Positions 8,980 through 18,944 of a DNA stretch of 64,000 bases are shown here, one piece after another. Below the pieces are notes generated by a model that was not told the DNA's origin, did no database searches, and saw only the letters and a program-made list of their open reading frames with translations. The position numbers and the translations under genes were made by a program. The stretch is taken from contig JAKFVU010000080.1 of assembly GCA_021732025.1 (NCBI GenBank), positions 1-64,000 on the forward strand. The letters run 5' to 3'. Source of the stretch: Candidatus Obscuribacterales bacterium. Its GTDB lineage: Bacteria; Cyanobacteriota; Vampirovibrionia; Obscuribacterales; Obscuribacteraceae. Each line of letters starts with the position of its first letter. Position 1 is the stretch's first letter.

Positions 8980-9270
8980 AGCCCCTTGGCTACCTTTGAT
9001 TGAAGTATCATCTTTAATAATCCCGGCTAGCTAAGTTTAAACTATTACCAATGGCCTGAAAGCACGAGTTCTGACACTTTGCCGCTAAAGCATGTCGAAG
9101 CTCTAAGCAAAACCAATATTGTCACTACCGGCGATATCACAGACAGAGCCAGATTTAATCAGGTCTAAACCCCAAAACGATCTGAAAGTTTGCTAACATG
9201 CCTCCCCAAGAAGCTTGTTCTGCGGAAATTGTCACATGTCATTTGCTTGCCAATTAAAAACAAGTCTGAG

Positions 9271-11808
9271 ATGGTAAATAAAGCCGAGATCAACAGTCAT
9301 GGCGGATTTTCCCTCGTTACTATTTGTATTCTTTTGTTCTTGTCGGGCTTTAGTGCCCTAATTTACGAAGTAGTTTGGGTGCGATCGCTGGGCTTGGTGG
9401 TAGGCAACAGCACTCAAGCCACCAGCTGTGTGCTCGCTGTTTTTCTCAGCGGTCTTTCATTAGGTGCGCTGATTGGCGGCAAGCTGGCAGAGAGAAAGAA
9501 CTTTCCCCATTTACTCGCCTACGGCCTACTTGAAATTAGCATAGGCATCGCGGCCATTTTGGTCAGCGCAGGACTTAGCTCCGCTAGTCTCTGGTTTCTA
9601 AAAACAGTCGACTTATTTCCTAACGGTGCTACCTATCTTACGGTGGCTCGGCTACTTCTGGCCACAGCATTTATTTTAGTTCCGACTATTTTCATGGGCG
9701 CGACCCTGCCGATCTTGACCAAATATTTCGCTGGAGTACACGCACGCGCAGCGCACTTTCTTACGCTACTATACGGTCTCAATACTCTTGGGGCGGTCCT
9801 TGGGAGCCTTGCTGCAACCTTCGGCACCCTTCCTTATCTTGGTGTTTCTGGCACAACCTATTTTGCCGCAGCGGTGAATGGTACGGTTGGCCTCTTAGCT
9901 TGTTTGGTTTTCGCAAAAACACGAGGGCACAAGCCAGTCGACAGCGTTGAGACTTTGACGACGAAAGAAAGCGCTGGTACCTCCGGGGTAAACCCCAAAG
10001 CTATTTATTGCATTGCGGCGTTAACAGGTTTTACGGCTCTAGCCTATGAAGTTCTCTTTATTCGCTTTATCCGATTTTATACAGATTCAAGTACATACAG
10101 CTTTGCCCTGATGGTTAGTTCATTTCTCTTTGGCCTCGCCATTGGCAGCTGGATAAACAATAAATTTATCGCTAAAGCAAATGAGCGCCCTGACGGCGTC
10201 CGTTACCAAATGCGATTACTAGGCCTAATTCAGTTCTCTGTTGCGGCAGCAGCAGCATTCGGTTTTCTCTGCCTTCCCGCAGTCTTAGTCTTCAAAGCCC
10301 TCTTTATGATGCGCGAGATCCAAGGGCTGCTTTTCCAGATAGTTTCATCATTTACTTTCATGATTGTTCCGGCCACTCTAATCGGCATATCTTTCCCAGC
10401 GATCGGAGGCATCGCTGCCAGTCAAACAAACAGGGTCGGAAATGCAGTCGGCCGAGTCTATGCTGCTAATACTTCAGGCTGCATCCTCGGTTCAGCCCTA
10501 ACTGGCCTAGCGTTCTTGCCTCTAATGGGCTCTCAAATAACCTTTGAACTAATCATGGCCTTGTCAGTTTGTACTGGCTTTGTCTGCCTCCTCAGTGCTC
10601 AGTCGCAGAGGGCGGAATTAAAACTAATGGTCGCACCACTTTTGGTGCTAATGCTATTTTTGATAGCAGTACCTCAAAACTACCTAGAAAACTCATACGC
10701 GCTACTGATGAGCGGGAAAATTGAAAAATGCCAAGACGACGCTGGTGCCAAGGTTTTGCTCTTTGACCAAAACGGAGTAAAGCGGCTAATCGTCAATGGT
10801 ACTTTTTACTCAAGCACAGTAGTCACAGCCCAACGCTACATGCGGGTCATTGGAGAGTTGCCAGTGCTTCTACATGCCAACCCCAAAAAAGTACTAAGCG
10901 TTTGCTTTGGCATTGGCACTACCAGTGGTTCTATAGTTAAGCATCCCGACGTCGACCATCTCGACATTGTTGAGCTATCACCAACGGTCATCAAATTCGG
11001 AAAATATTTCACAGCAACCAATGGCGATGTTCTCTCCAATCCTAAACAGACCGTTCATATAGAAGATGGTCGTAACTATTTACTGCGCAAAGAAAACAAA
11101 TATGATGTCATTTCGTTTGAGGCACCACCGCCATGTGATGCCGGTGTGGTCAGCCTTTATTCCAAAGAGTTCTATGAACTTTGCCAGAGCCGTTTGAACA
11201 AAGGTGGACTAATTTGCCAGTGGATGCCGATGGAAACTGAATCGGCTACCCTATGGAAAATGATGATCAAAACTATGATGGTAGTTTTTCCGTATGTTAC
11301 AGTCTGGAATCCCGATTCAGGAGAGGCCATTGTTATCGCCTCGATGGAGCCTATCAAATTTGACATCAGCAAAGTACAGGAAAAAATCGATCGATCGCCA
11401 TTAGTTAAGGCCAGCCTAGATGAAGTCGGACTTGGTGATGCATACGCCTTAGCTGCAACCTACCTTATGTCTGGCGAGCCCATGGCACAATACTTAAGAG
11501 ATACGGCTGTAATCACAGACGACCATCCTTACTTAGAGTTCTTCTTGCCTTTTAGCGGGCCGACTTTGTGCGCCAAAGACCTAGAAGCGGCGGGCAGCAA
11601 GCCCGGCGATATACTGAGCAATGACCAATATAACCAAGAACTTTTCGCCAAGAATGTGCAGGCAATAAGACATATGCGCAGCGCTGCTCAAGCGCTGTCA
11701 ATTGAAAACCAGCCGACAAAAGCTCATGCCTACCTGAAGAAAGCTCTAGCACTGCTGCCAGATAACAGATTCTTTCAATGGGCAGTGGCTCATCCTAGCC
11801 AACACTAA
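9271..11808 (+). CDS. Membrane protein fused to a spermidine-synthase-like domain
   Basis: An 845-residue protein with about 12-14 membrane helices (residues 1-475) followed by a Rossmann domain like the aminopropyltransferase/spermidine synthase family (about 530-730) and a short TPR-like helical end. Nucleotide-binding features are visible: VCFGIGT near 541, VELSP near 567 and EDGRNYL near 598. The position that normally carries the catalytic Asp in D-x-x-D-P reads FEAPPP (near 616), so normal aminopropyl transfer is doubtful. The ATG at 9271 was preferred over an upstream TTG at 9190, because the first membrane helix begins shortly after it. Such MFS-like/spermidine synthase fusions are widespread and of uncertain function. 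Confidence 0.75.
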   Translation: MVNKAEINSHGGFSLVTICILLFLSGFSALIYEVVWVRSLGLVVGNSTQATSCVLAVFLSGLSLGALIGGKLAERKNFPHLLAYGLLEISIGIAAILVSAGLSSASLWFLKTVDLFPNGATYLTVARLLLATAFILVPTIFMGATLPILTKYFAGVHARAAHFLTLLYGLNTLGAVLGSLAATFGTLPYLGVSGTTYFAAAVNGTVGLLACLVFAKTRGHKPVDSVETLTTKESAGTSGVNPKAIYCIAALTGFTALAYEVLFIRFIRFYTDSSTYSFALMVSSFLFGLAIGSWINNKFIAKANERPDGVRYQMRLLGLIQFSVAAAAAFGFLCLPAVLVFKALFMMREIQGLLFQIVSSFTFMIVPATLIGISFPAIGGIAASQTNRVGNAVGRVYAANTSGCILGSALTGLAFLPLMGSQITFELIMALSVCTGFVCLLSAQSQRAELKLMVAPLLVLMLFLIAVPQNYLENSYALLMSGKIEKCQDDAGAKVLLFDQNGVKRLIVNGTFYSSTVVTAQRYMRVIGELPVLLHANPKKVLSVCFGIGTTSGSIVKHPDVDHLDIVELSPTVIKFGKYFTATNGDVLSNPKQTVHIEDGRNYLLRKENKYDVISFEAPPPCDAGVVSLYSKEFYELCQSRLNKGGLICQWMPMETESATLWKMMIKTMMVVFPYVTVWNPDSGEAIVIASMEPIKFDISKVQEKIDRSPLVKASLDEVGLGDAYALAATYLMSGEPMAQYLRDTAVITDDHPYLEFFLPFSGPTLCAKDLEAAGSKPGDILSNDQYNQELFAKNVQAIRHMRSAAQALSIENQPTKAHAYLKKALALLPDNRFFQWAVAHPSQH

Positions 11809-12419
11809 CCGGAACGTTTACGTGCCTCACGCAAAAGCTCTACCAAGGGTATTGTGAATGCTACGGGCAAATCGATACCAGGCAACTTGGTCGATACTTC
11901 CATGACAATCTGTTTCCTTGAATCACGCATTAACACAGCATTTCCATTAATCGGTACGGTAAGCTTGCCCATAAAAGTCTTAAAGCGCAACGAAAATCCC
12001 TCATTAAAGCTGCAACGAAGTCCATTCTTTTCTTTGTCAAACAGAGCCTGGAAATGCACACGATTGGCGATACAAACCGACTCAAGCTCGACAAAAGGGG
12101 CAACATTCTGCTTGAAGGGAAGTTCTTTCTCTTTCTTCAAACGCATATCAACTTCAATTTCAGCGGGCGGCCGCGGCGTTATGTTGAAAGACTCAACTTC
12201 GCTCAAATCTACAGCTAAATCATTGACCATATCAACTGCTGATTGCAAGCCAGTTCGGCCTTGATGTGCAATCTTATTGAGCGACTGCCAAGCGCCACCG
12301 AAAGCAATCTGCGCTGCTGTACGATGCTCTGGCCCAAACATATCTTGCAACTTATTTTCCATCTCGCTGTAGAGCATTCTGCTCAATTTCGCGGCTTCAC
12401 TCTCTTCACTGCCAGCCAT
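11805..12419 (-). CDS. Uncharacterised soluble protein
   Basis: A 204-residue protein that I do not recognise. It begins with an acidic helical part (1-85), then a probably beta-rich part (90-190), and has no signal peptide or membrane helix. Its stop overlaps that of the upstream + strand gene by 4 nt, tail to tail. The ATG start at 12417-12419 follows a weak AAGGTT-type ribosome-binding site. Its length, composition and lack of competing frames support a real gene. Confidence 0.6.
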   Translation of the reverse strand: MAGSEESEAAKLSRMLYSEMENKLQDMFGPEHRTAAQIAFGGAWQSLNKIAHQGRTGLQSAVDMVNDLAVDLSEVESFNITPRPPAEIEVDMRLKKEKELPFKQNVAPFVELESVCIANRVHFQALFDKEKNGLRCSFNEGFSLRFKTFMGKLTVPINGNAVLMRDSRKQIVMEVSTKLPGIDLPVAFTIPLVELLREARKRSG

Positions 12420-12575
12420 TGCTGATCACCAACCTTAACCAATCCACACATACGAATCATAACTGAGGGGAGAGAACAATTGCTTAAATCCGCTGTTCTG
12501 AACTTGTTTTTCCTGTACTATTTAGCCTCATCTAATGGTGAATCATCCCTTCTGTAAGCAATTTGCAATGGCCTT

Positions 12576-13946
12576 ATGCAAGTGCCCCCATCTTTAAAGC
12601 TGCTCTGTCGAGCTTGGATAAATTGCATTAGGGTTGTTTTAGCAGTCAGCCTGATTGCCTCTATGGCTTATATCTCAGTAAGCAATGTAGTTGGTCAGGG
12701 CAAGGGCGATTTCGGTATTTTCTGGCAGGTCGGCCACAAAATTGTGACAGGGGATCTCGCGCCAATTTACGCTGAGGCGCCCCAGGCCGACGAAAATTCA
12801 CAAGCGCACCCAAGCTTGGTATTTTTCTGGTATCCACCTCATTTTGCAGCCACGTGTATGCCATTAGGTCTGATGCCATTTAAGACATCTATGGCCGTCT
12901 TTAAGGCCGCGCAAACCACAGCACTTCTCTTTGCTTCTCTGCTCTTTGTTTCGTCGCTCTACACTGTTAGTCAGATGGCTCGGCCACTTCTGGTCACCAC
13001 TCTAACGGCTGTCACATTTATTCCAATGAGCCTGACTATATCGCTTTGTCAACCTGGCATCATCATCGGTTTTCTACCCATAACAGCAGCCTATGCGGCG
13101 CTGCTTAGAGGCCGCTTCCTATTGGCTGGAATGAGCTTGGGTGTAATAGTAAATAAGCCACAATTTTTGCTACCGTTCGCCCTTGTCGGTCTCGCGTGCC
13201 TACTAACAAAAGGCAGAACCGATGGAAGGAAAGAAAACACTTTTATTGGTTTCAATGAACTGCTAAAAGTTGCTACGGGCTTTGCCATTACGGCGGCTGC
13301 CTTTGCCATCCTTGGGCTCTCGCTGTTTGGTCTAGATGGCTACCTACTATGGATGCAGCGCCTTAAATCGAGCGTCGAATTCGTTTATGCTCATGTCGGC
13401 TTCACTGGCTACAAAGAGCCCTATGAACTAATTTCGTCGCTGGCCATGGCCATTGCTTTTCAATGTCAGCAAATACCGACAGCAATCGTCAAAAGCGCCA
13501 GCAGTATTTTTCTGTTAGTGGCGGCCCTTGGGGAATTATATTTACTCTATCGCATAGCCAGCAGTTCGAATTCAATACGCAACAAGCTAGATGCGACAAT
13601 GATTACCGCCCTTCTAAGCTTGCCAGTGGTCTCACCCTATTTTCGCATCTATGATTTAAGTCTGGTGGTACTTGCAGCATGGATAATATTTCTAGGATCA
13701 CCTACTGGTGAAAAAAAAACCCTAACTCGTATCAAAGTTCTGACTCTCATTTTCTTGCTATTTGTCGACATTCGCTGTCTAATCATTCCACTCGAATTAG
13801 CGCATAAGCTCACCTGGATCAATCTGGTATTCGTCATAGCAGTAACTATCTATTCGTTGTCTGTTTTACTCTTGTTACAACCAAGAGAAAAGAAAGTACC
13901 TGATTTGCTCCCCGGAGACCAGCGAGGCTGTGGTGCCGGTGAATAA
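12576..13946 (+). CDS. GT87-family (DUF2029) polytopic glycosyltransferase, first copy
   Basis: A 456-residue integral membrane protein with about ten helices. The first periplasmic loop has GDFGIFWQ near residue 45 and, further on, FFWYPPH near 85. These are typical of GT87 (DUF2029) polyprenyl-phosphate-mannose-type transferases, where the loop Asp is catalytic. It is followed by a second GT87 gene whose start overlaps its last 17 nt, so the two are probably co-translated. ATG start; no strong Shine-Dalgarno sequence. Predicted to add sugars on the outer face of the inner membrane. Confidence 0.75.
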   Translation: MQVPPSLKLLCRAWINCIRVVLAVSLIASMAYISVSNVVGQGKGDFGIFWQVGHKIVTGDLAPIYAEAPQADENSQAHPSLVFFWYPPHFAATCMPLGLMPFKTSMAVFKAAQTTALLFASLLFVSSLYTVSQMARPLLVTTLTAVTFIPMSLTISLCQPGIIIGFLPITAAYAALLRGRFLLAGMSLGVIVNKPQFLLPFALVGLACLLTKGRTDGRKENTFIGFNELLKVATGFAITAAAFAILGLSLFGLDGYLLWMQRLKSSVEFVYAHVGFTGYKEPYELISSLAMAIAFQCQQIPTAIVKSASSIFLLVAALGELYLLYRIASSSNSIRNKLDATMITALLSLPVVSPYFRIYDLSLVVLAAWIIFLGSPTGEKKTLTRIKVLTLIFLLFVDIRCLIIPLELAHKLTWINLVFVIAVTIYSLSVLLLLQPREKKVPDLLPGDQRGCGAGE

Positions 13947-15249
13947 ATTAGCATTAGCAGACAGCGGCAGAAATAAATGGCAAACAATAAAAAAGTTGCT
14001 GTTACCGATCAGCACCATCATTTATTTGCTTGCACTTCTAATCGTGGGGCTCTTCATCTTCAACATCGCCTTCCAAGAATTAACTGAAAATCGCCTGCTT
14101 CTGTCTGTAAACAATGGCGCTTTCAAGGCACAAGATTTTGTGCGCTATTACCTTTCAGGTTATATAGCGTCCTCTGCCGACGCTCATCAAGTTTATGATA
14201 CAGCTGTGCAAAACCGCTACTTTCAAGACCTTGTCTTTCAACAAATTGGTTTTCGCACCGACGAACAACTACTTACCCATTACACGCCGATCGTCTTTCC
14301 GTTTTGCGTAGCTCTGGCCGCTCTACCACTCAATGAAGCTTACAAAGTCTTTTTTCTTGCAAGCGTATTTGCAGTGGTCACGACACTTCCTTTAGCACTA
14401 AATGCCTCAGGTAGACGACCCTGGTATTTGATATTGGCCGTCTTCATTGCCGTAACCTGTAATTCACAAGCCGTTATCGCTATTCGCATGGGGCAGCCAT
14501 CTTGGCTCATTCTTGCTCTTGAATGCCTGTTCTACTGGAGCTGGCTCAAGAAAAGAGACTGGCTATCGGGCCTATCCGTAGGATTATTATTTTTCAAACC
14601 ACACTACGGACTCTTTTTCTTAACTCCACTGGTGGTGGCACGCCGTTGGCGCGCAGTACTCTACTGTGGTGTCACTGCCTGCATATTACTTAGTCTTGGC
14701 GGACTAATTGTCGGCTTTGACAATGTCATTAACTATCCCAAAGTTATCTTAAAAAATGACGGCGAGATCATCTGGCGCGGCATTGTTTCATTGCGTTATA
14801 TCGCCAACATGTTCTACGAAAACGCCCAAGCTGTGCAAATTTCGCTGGTTGTAATGCTATTGGGACTAACCGCAAATTTGCTCATTTGGTGGCGCGAAAA
14901 ACCGCATCAACTAAATCAAACTTGGTTGATTTGCTGCACCGTACTGCTCTGCCTTTTCACCAGCCCTCACACTTATCACTATGATCTAACCATGCTCGGC
15001 TTGCTAGCCGTGAGTCTAGCCCCAGTTAAACCGTTTCACCAAACGATGGCAAAGATCAGTTTTGCAATATATCGCGCTATTTTAATTACCTATCCGGGTC
15101 TTTCTTGGCTATCGCTCTTTTGGTCGCGTTCAGAACACGGCGCCTACTACGACCCTTTGCAGTCTCTGTTAGCAATTTCTATGAATGGCACCCTTTTGGC
15201 CTTGGCACTAATCTGTCTCTTCGATCGACCAGCAAATCAAAGCAAATAG
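13930..15249 (+). CDS. GT87-family (DUF2029) polytopic glycosyltransferase, second copy
   Basis: A 439-residue protein with the same plan as its upstream neighbour: one N-terminal helix, a loop with DFVRYYLSGY near 66-75, then TPIVFPF near 118 and further helices. It is a diverged GT87-like enzyme. The start is a GTG inside the 3' end of the previous gene; the exact choice among nearby GTG codons (13930, 13933 or 13939) is unclear. Its end overlaps the convergent gene at 15237 by 13 nt. Confidence 0.72.
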   Translation: MVPVNKLALADSGRNKWQTIKKLLLPISTIIYLLALLIVGLFIFNIAFQELTENRLLLSVNNGAFKAQDFVRYYLSGYIASSADAHQVYDTAVQNRYFQDLVFQQIGFRTDEQLLTHYTPIVFPFCVALAALPLNEAYKVFFLASVFAVVTTLPLALNASGRRPWYLILAVFIAVTCNSQAVIAIRMGQPSWLILALECLFYWSWLKKRDWLSGLSVGLLFFKPHYGLFFLTPLVVARRWRAVLYCGVTACILLSLGGLIVGFDNVINYPKVILKNDGEIIWRGIVSLRYIANMFYENAQAVQISLVVMLLGLTANLLIWWREKPHQLNQTWLICCTVLLCLFTSPHTYHYDLTMLGLLAVSLAPVKPFHQTMAKISFAIYRAILITYPGLSWLSLFWSRSEHGAYYDPLQSLLAISMNGTLLALALICLFDRPANQSK

Positions 15250-16964
15250 AACCAGAAATGCGTGCCAGCCACTTGCTGCCAACCACTGGGCAGTTGCGGA
15301 GCTTTATCAGCGCTGGTATAAGTCAACGCCTTAATGTGGTAGCGGCGCAAAGCATCATAAAGACTTGCTCTTCGACTCTCGGGCAGGCGCCAAAAAGCAG
15401 ACTCATTGAGGATGTCCGCCACTACTCGAAGCCCTCCCATCTGTGCCCAGCCAACCTTGCGCAAGGGGTCTATGTTGGCGATTTGATCGCCAGGAACAAT
15501 ACCCAGCTCACTGAGGCGCTGCAAAATTAAACAATCTTGATTGACTGAACTTGTCGTCAGGGTGACTAGTGTGCTTCCCAACTCGGTGGTAAATCTCCAC
15601 CCCATACCAAGCAATGAGACAATTGTTGAGACGAGAACAACCTTTTTCATTTTGCTAGTATCAGGAAGTCGAAGAGAACCCATTAAGCCTAAGAACCAGA
15701 GCACAAAAAAGCCAGGAAAATAGCGCTCCGAATAGAGGGTATTGCAGTTTAGGCCAATACTGTAGATAGCCAATCCCGCTAACGACGGCAGAAAGAGAGG
15801 CAAGCGCTGTGCCATCGATTGAAGCGAAATAGCCAGACTGCGCGAGCCAACGAGAAGCACAATCCAACCAAAGAAGAGCCAAGCAAAAAAGAGTCGCCAC
15901 AAAACCTGTATAGAGTTTACTGTGGCGAATGATTGGTACAGCCAGTCAAAGTATATTTTGACACCATCGAACCAGTAAGCAGGATCGTAATGGGTAGCAA
16001 AAGTGGCATGAATAGGCTCGGCGAAGTAGAACACTTGGGGATCTGAGAAAATTACTTGACTAGGATGAGTAAACTTCATTGGCAACTGCTCTGGCGTACG
16101 CTCAGCTAGGGCATGACGAAACGGCGCACTGCGTAAGACCCAAAGAGCGTAGTTGTAAGGCATTGTGGTGCTGAAGGTGAGTTTCTGATTCTTAATTGAG
16201 ATAGCCGCGATATAAGGCCCGGCTATTACTGCAAAAAACGCTAATGTAATCAGCACCGCTTTTAACTTGGTCGCTCTCGCTTGTGGCGCCAATGCCAGCA
16301 CCAACAGATAAACCAATGTCACCGGAAACATCACAGCCTTACAAAGGTAGCTAGCACCCAGCGATAAGCCCATGAACAGAGAACCACTTTTGTTTAAGCG
16401 ACCGCGCCAGAAAGCCAAAGTGAATGCCGTGGCAGCGTAGAGAAAACCACTCATGAGGAGATCCGGCGTATCTTTCCAGACGGCCCCGACCGACAAAGAC
16501 ATAAAAATAAAAACTAAATACGACGACAGCTCGAGCACTGGTTCGCTAACCTTCAATAACTTATGACCGGAGACAAGCGAGTCTTCTTTGTACCAGGCCA
16601 TTACTTGATCTAGAAGCAACTCAAAGGCAAAAACCACCAGGATAAAAGAAGCAAAATTAACGAGTTTCAGAACAACAAATTTTTCACAAACTGGTGGTTG
16701 AAAAATCATCAGTGATAGGGCAATAAGCCAGCTATAGAGAGGACTCCAGTAAGCACTCAACGCGGCAGCAAAATCACCACGCAAATAGTTGTCGGCAATA
16801 TCTAAGTAAGACCAAGTATCTTCCATATAGACCAAATAACGATAGGCCCAGGCCTGTAGCAAGCCTAGGGCGATGGCAGAGTAACGCAGTAAAAATCTAG
16901 CCCTACTACGTTTGATTTTCGCGCCTAGAGCAGGTCTGAACTTATCATTAAAGGCTTGAACCAT
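15237..16964 (-). CDS. Polytopic membrane protein, probable GT-C glycosyltransferase
   Basis: A 575-residue protein with about ten membrane helices and a C-terminal soluble part of about 110 residues. Loop 1 has an acidic pair (MEDTWSYLDIADNYLRG, near 46-62) and a following WSPLYSW segment (73-79), as in GT39/GT83-like enzymes. The C-terminal domain resembles the periplasmic part of such transferases. Its last 13 nt overlap the end of the convergent GT87 gene, leaving no room for a terminator between them. Function by fold only. Confidence 0.65.
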   Translation of the reverse strand: MVQAFNDKFRPALGAKIKRSRARFLLRYSAIALGLLQAWAYRYLVYMEDTWSYLDIADNYLRGDFAAALSAYWSPLYSWLIALSLMIFQPPVCEKFVVLKLVNFASFILVVFAFELLLDQVMAWYKEDSLVSGHKLLKVSEPVLELSSYLVFIFMSLSVGAVWKDTPDLLMSGFLYAATAFTLAFWRGRLNKSGSLFMGLSLGASYLCKAVMFPVTLVYLLVLALAPQARATKLKAVLITLAFFAVIAGPYIAAISIKNQKLTFSTTMPYNYALWVLRSAPFRHALAERTPEQLPMKFTHPSQVIFSDPQVFYFAEPIHATFATHYDPAYWFDGVKIYFDWLYQSFATVNSIQVLWRLFFAWLFFGWIVLLVGSRSLAISLQSMAQRLPLFLPSLAGLAIYSIGLNCNTLYSERYFPGFFVLWFLGLMGSLRLPDTSKMKKVVLVSTIVSLLGMGWRFTTELGSTLVTLTTSSVNQDCLILQRLSELGIVPGDQIANIDPLRKVGWAQMGGLRVVADILNESAFWRLPESRRASLYDALRRYHIKALTYTSADKAPQLPSGWQQVAGTHFWFYLL

Positions 16965-16991
16965 ATTCTTGCGATTCTTCCGTCATGACAT

Positions 16992-18023
16992 TTAGAATTT
17001 CGGTGACTCTTTTTGTGCCTGTTTGTAAATCTCTTCGGCAATGGCAAAAGCGGCAATGGCATCATGTAATGAAGCGTTATTTCGTGTGCCAGCAGCAATA
17101 TCTTTTAAGAACGATTCGAACTCGAGAGCAAAAGAATGATCTGCCTGCGGAAATTGCCAGATTGTTGATTGTGGAGGTCCCATCGCCTCAGTCATTTTGT
17201 AGAACGCAAGCTGCTCTAGGCCATACGAGCCACCTAAGCCATCTATCTGCAATTTTCCAGTGCGCCCCATGATTTCAAAATTGAATAAATTCTTCCATTC
17301 TGTCCAACTGGTGTGCAGCCAAGCAACTTGATTCTCGTCAGTTTTCAGCAGCATAAAGGCGTTGTCTTCCACAGAGACCGGCCAAAAATAGGTTTGCACA
17401 GCTCCAGATACCGAAGTGAAGTCTTTCTGTAAAAACCAGCGACTAAGATCAATCAAGTGAAAGCCCTGATCGATTAGCTCACCACCACCAGAAATCTGCG
17501 CATTCATGCGCCATTCTTTGTCATAACCAACTCTTCCGCCGTGCCCGTAGCGCGCACGAATGAACATTATTTCGCCAATAGCGCCCTCATTTATAAGAGC
17601 GAAAGCTTTAAGCATAGCGGGATGAAAGCGGTGATTGAATCCGACGCGAACGACAACATTTTTTGCATCAGCTTGTTCTAAGACTTGGCGTAATTGAGCA
17701 GAACTAGTGCCAGCTGGCTTTTCCACGAGAACATGTTTGCCATTTGCTACGCAAGCCAGAGTTATTGCGGCCAATTGATCGGGGGTGGTAGATATAAAAA
17801 CCACGTCAACATCGGCATGATTGACCACATCTTGCCAGCTGCTAGTAGCAACAGCGCCAGGATAGTTAGCTGCTAACTGCTTGGCCTTCGCTATCTCTGT
17901 ATCGGCTGCAATACAGAGGCGGTGCTCGCCCAGCACTGCAGCTCGTTTATTGCCGAGCAAGCCACAACCTATAATGCCAATATTCTTCTGTTGTGGCGAC
18001 GTTACTGTCAATTCTACTGCCAA
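16992..18023 (-). CDS. Gfo/Idh/MocA-family NAD(P)-dependent sugar oxidoreductase
   Basis: A 343-residue cytoplasmic enzyme with an N-terminal Rossmann fold (NIGIIGCGLLG, residues 14-24) and the family signature VEKPAG near 99-104, whose Lys belongs to the active site. The C-terminal alpha/beta domain contains a GGGELIDQGFHLIDL-type segment (near 178-192), with the His that usually serves in catalysis. Members oxidise or reduce sugars, inositols or nucleotide sugars. It overlaps the upstream SDR gene by 10 nt, so the two probably act in one sugar-modifying step or pathway within this glycan cluster. The substrate cannot be named. Confidence 0.85.
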   Translation of the reverse strand: MAVELTVTSPQQKNIGIIGCGLLGNKRAAVLGEHRLCIAADTEIAKAKQLAANYPGAVATSSWQDVVNHADVDVVFISTTPDQLAAITLACVANGKHVLVEKPAGTSSAQLRQVLEQADAKNVVVRVGFNHRFHPAMLKAFALINEGAIGEIMFIRARYGHGGRVGYDKEWRMNAQISGGGELIDQGFHLIDLSRWFLQKDFTSVSGAVQTYFWPVSVEDNAFMLLKTDENQVAWLHTSWTEWKNLFNFEIMGRTGKLQIDGLGGSYGLEQLAFYKMTEAMGPPQSTIWQFPQADHSFALEFESFLKDIAAGTRNNASLHDAIAAFAIAEEIYKQAQKESPKF

Positions 18024-18877
18024 TCTTGACCTCGATCTGCTGGAGTGATGCGACGCAGTGTGTAAATGTCGCTGCTAGAAAGCTCTGGCAAAAATTTCGC
18101 CAAATTCCGCCAGGGATCCCAGGCGGCGCTAATAAGTTTTCCTGTTATTGCATGTGCCCCTTCTGAAGCCAGATAAGCGCACAAGGCGGCTGCTTGCTCC
18201 GGAGAGCTACCACCCTGGTTTTTCTGAGCACAGGCCTCCTCGAAAGCCTTTGCTCCAGCCACGACCTTGCCAGCCTGTAATACCTGTTCAAGCATTTCGG
18301 TATTAAGTGCACCCGGGGCTACAGCATTGACAGTAATGTCAAAATCTCTCAGCTCCTCCGCCAGTGTTTCAGTAAAGCGCACCAGAGCCGCCTTGCTAGC
18401 AGCGTAGGCGCTAAAACGCGGCCTCGGTGCGGTCGCTCCTCCGCCCGAAATATTGATGATGCGGCCGTAGCCCTTAGCTTTGAGATGCGGAAGTGCCGCT
18501 CGGCACAACAAAACCGGACCGCCGAGATTAACCTCCACAGTCTTTAACCATTCCTGCCAATCTACTTGTTCACTTTGGCCAATAGGACCCAGAATGGCTG
18601 CATTATTGACAATGATGTCTAGTCGACCGAAGTGTTTAACAGTGCCCTCAACTAGAACCTTAACTTCACTTTCAACGGCAACATCTGCCTTAATTGCCTT
18701 AACCTGGGCTCTGGTCTGACATGAGGTTTGCAGTTCAAGCGCTGAATCTCTAAGCTTTTCTTCGTCGCGGCCACAAATAGTGATATTGCATCCGTTGGCT
18801 AAAAAGGCTTGGGCAATCGCTTTGCCTAAACCCCGACTAGCTCCTGTGATTATTGCGCTGCGTTCATGAAGAAGCAA
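18014..18877 (-). CDS. Short-chain dehydrogenase/reductase (SDR)
   Basis: A 287-residue classical SDR. It has the TGASRGLG cofactor motif (13-20), NNAAI near 91-95, an ISGGG catalytic Ser segment near 144, and the YAASK catalytic pair near 158-162. The start is a TTG at 18875-18877 preceded by AGGTACC. The gene runs 10 nt into the Gfo/Idh/MocA gene, so the pair is a translational unit. The C-terminal extension (about 240-287) is longer than in the basic SDR fold. Likely substrate is a sugar derivative, given the neighbours, but this is inferred from context alone. Confidence 0.85.
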   Translation of the reverse strand: MLLHERSAIITGASRGLGKAIAQAFLANGCNITICGRDEEKLRDSALELQTSCQTRAQVKAIKADVAVESEVKVLVEGTVKHFGRLDIIVNNAAILGPIGQSEQVDWQEWLKTVEVNLGGPVLLCRAALPHLKAKGYGRIINISGGGATAPRPRFSAYAASKAALVRFTETLAEELRDFDITVNAVAPGALNTEMLEQVLQAGKVVAGAKAFEEACAQKNQGGSSPEQAAALCAYLASEGAHAITGKLISAAWDPWRNLAKFLPELSSSDIYTLRRITPADRGQDWQ

Positions 18878-18944
18878 GAACGGTACCTATTGGCTGAAAG
18901 TAGACGAGAAAAAGACAAGCAACCCTATCTTACTTGAGTCTCTT

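Noticed and set aside
9190-9270. Longer N-terminus for the membrane/spermidine-synthase fusion from TTG 9190
   Set aside because: The extra 27 residues are basic and unlike a membrane-protein N-terminus, there is no good ribosome-binding site, and ATG 9271 directly precedes the first helix.
15105-15530. 141-codon + strand frame over the convergent gene ends
   Set aside because: It overlaps the GT87 and GT-C genes in another frame and has low-complexity character; both overlapped genes are well supported.
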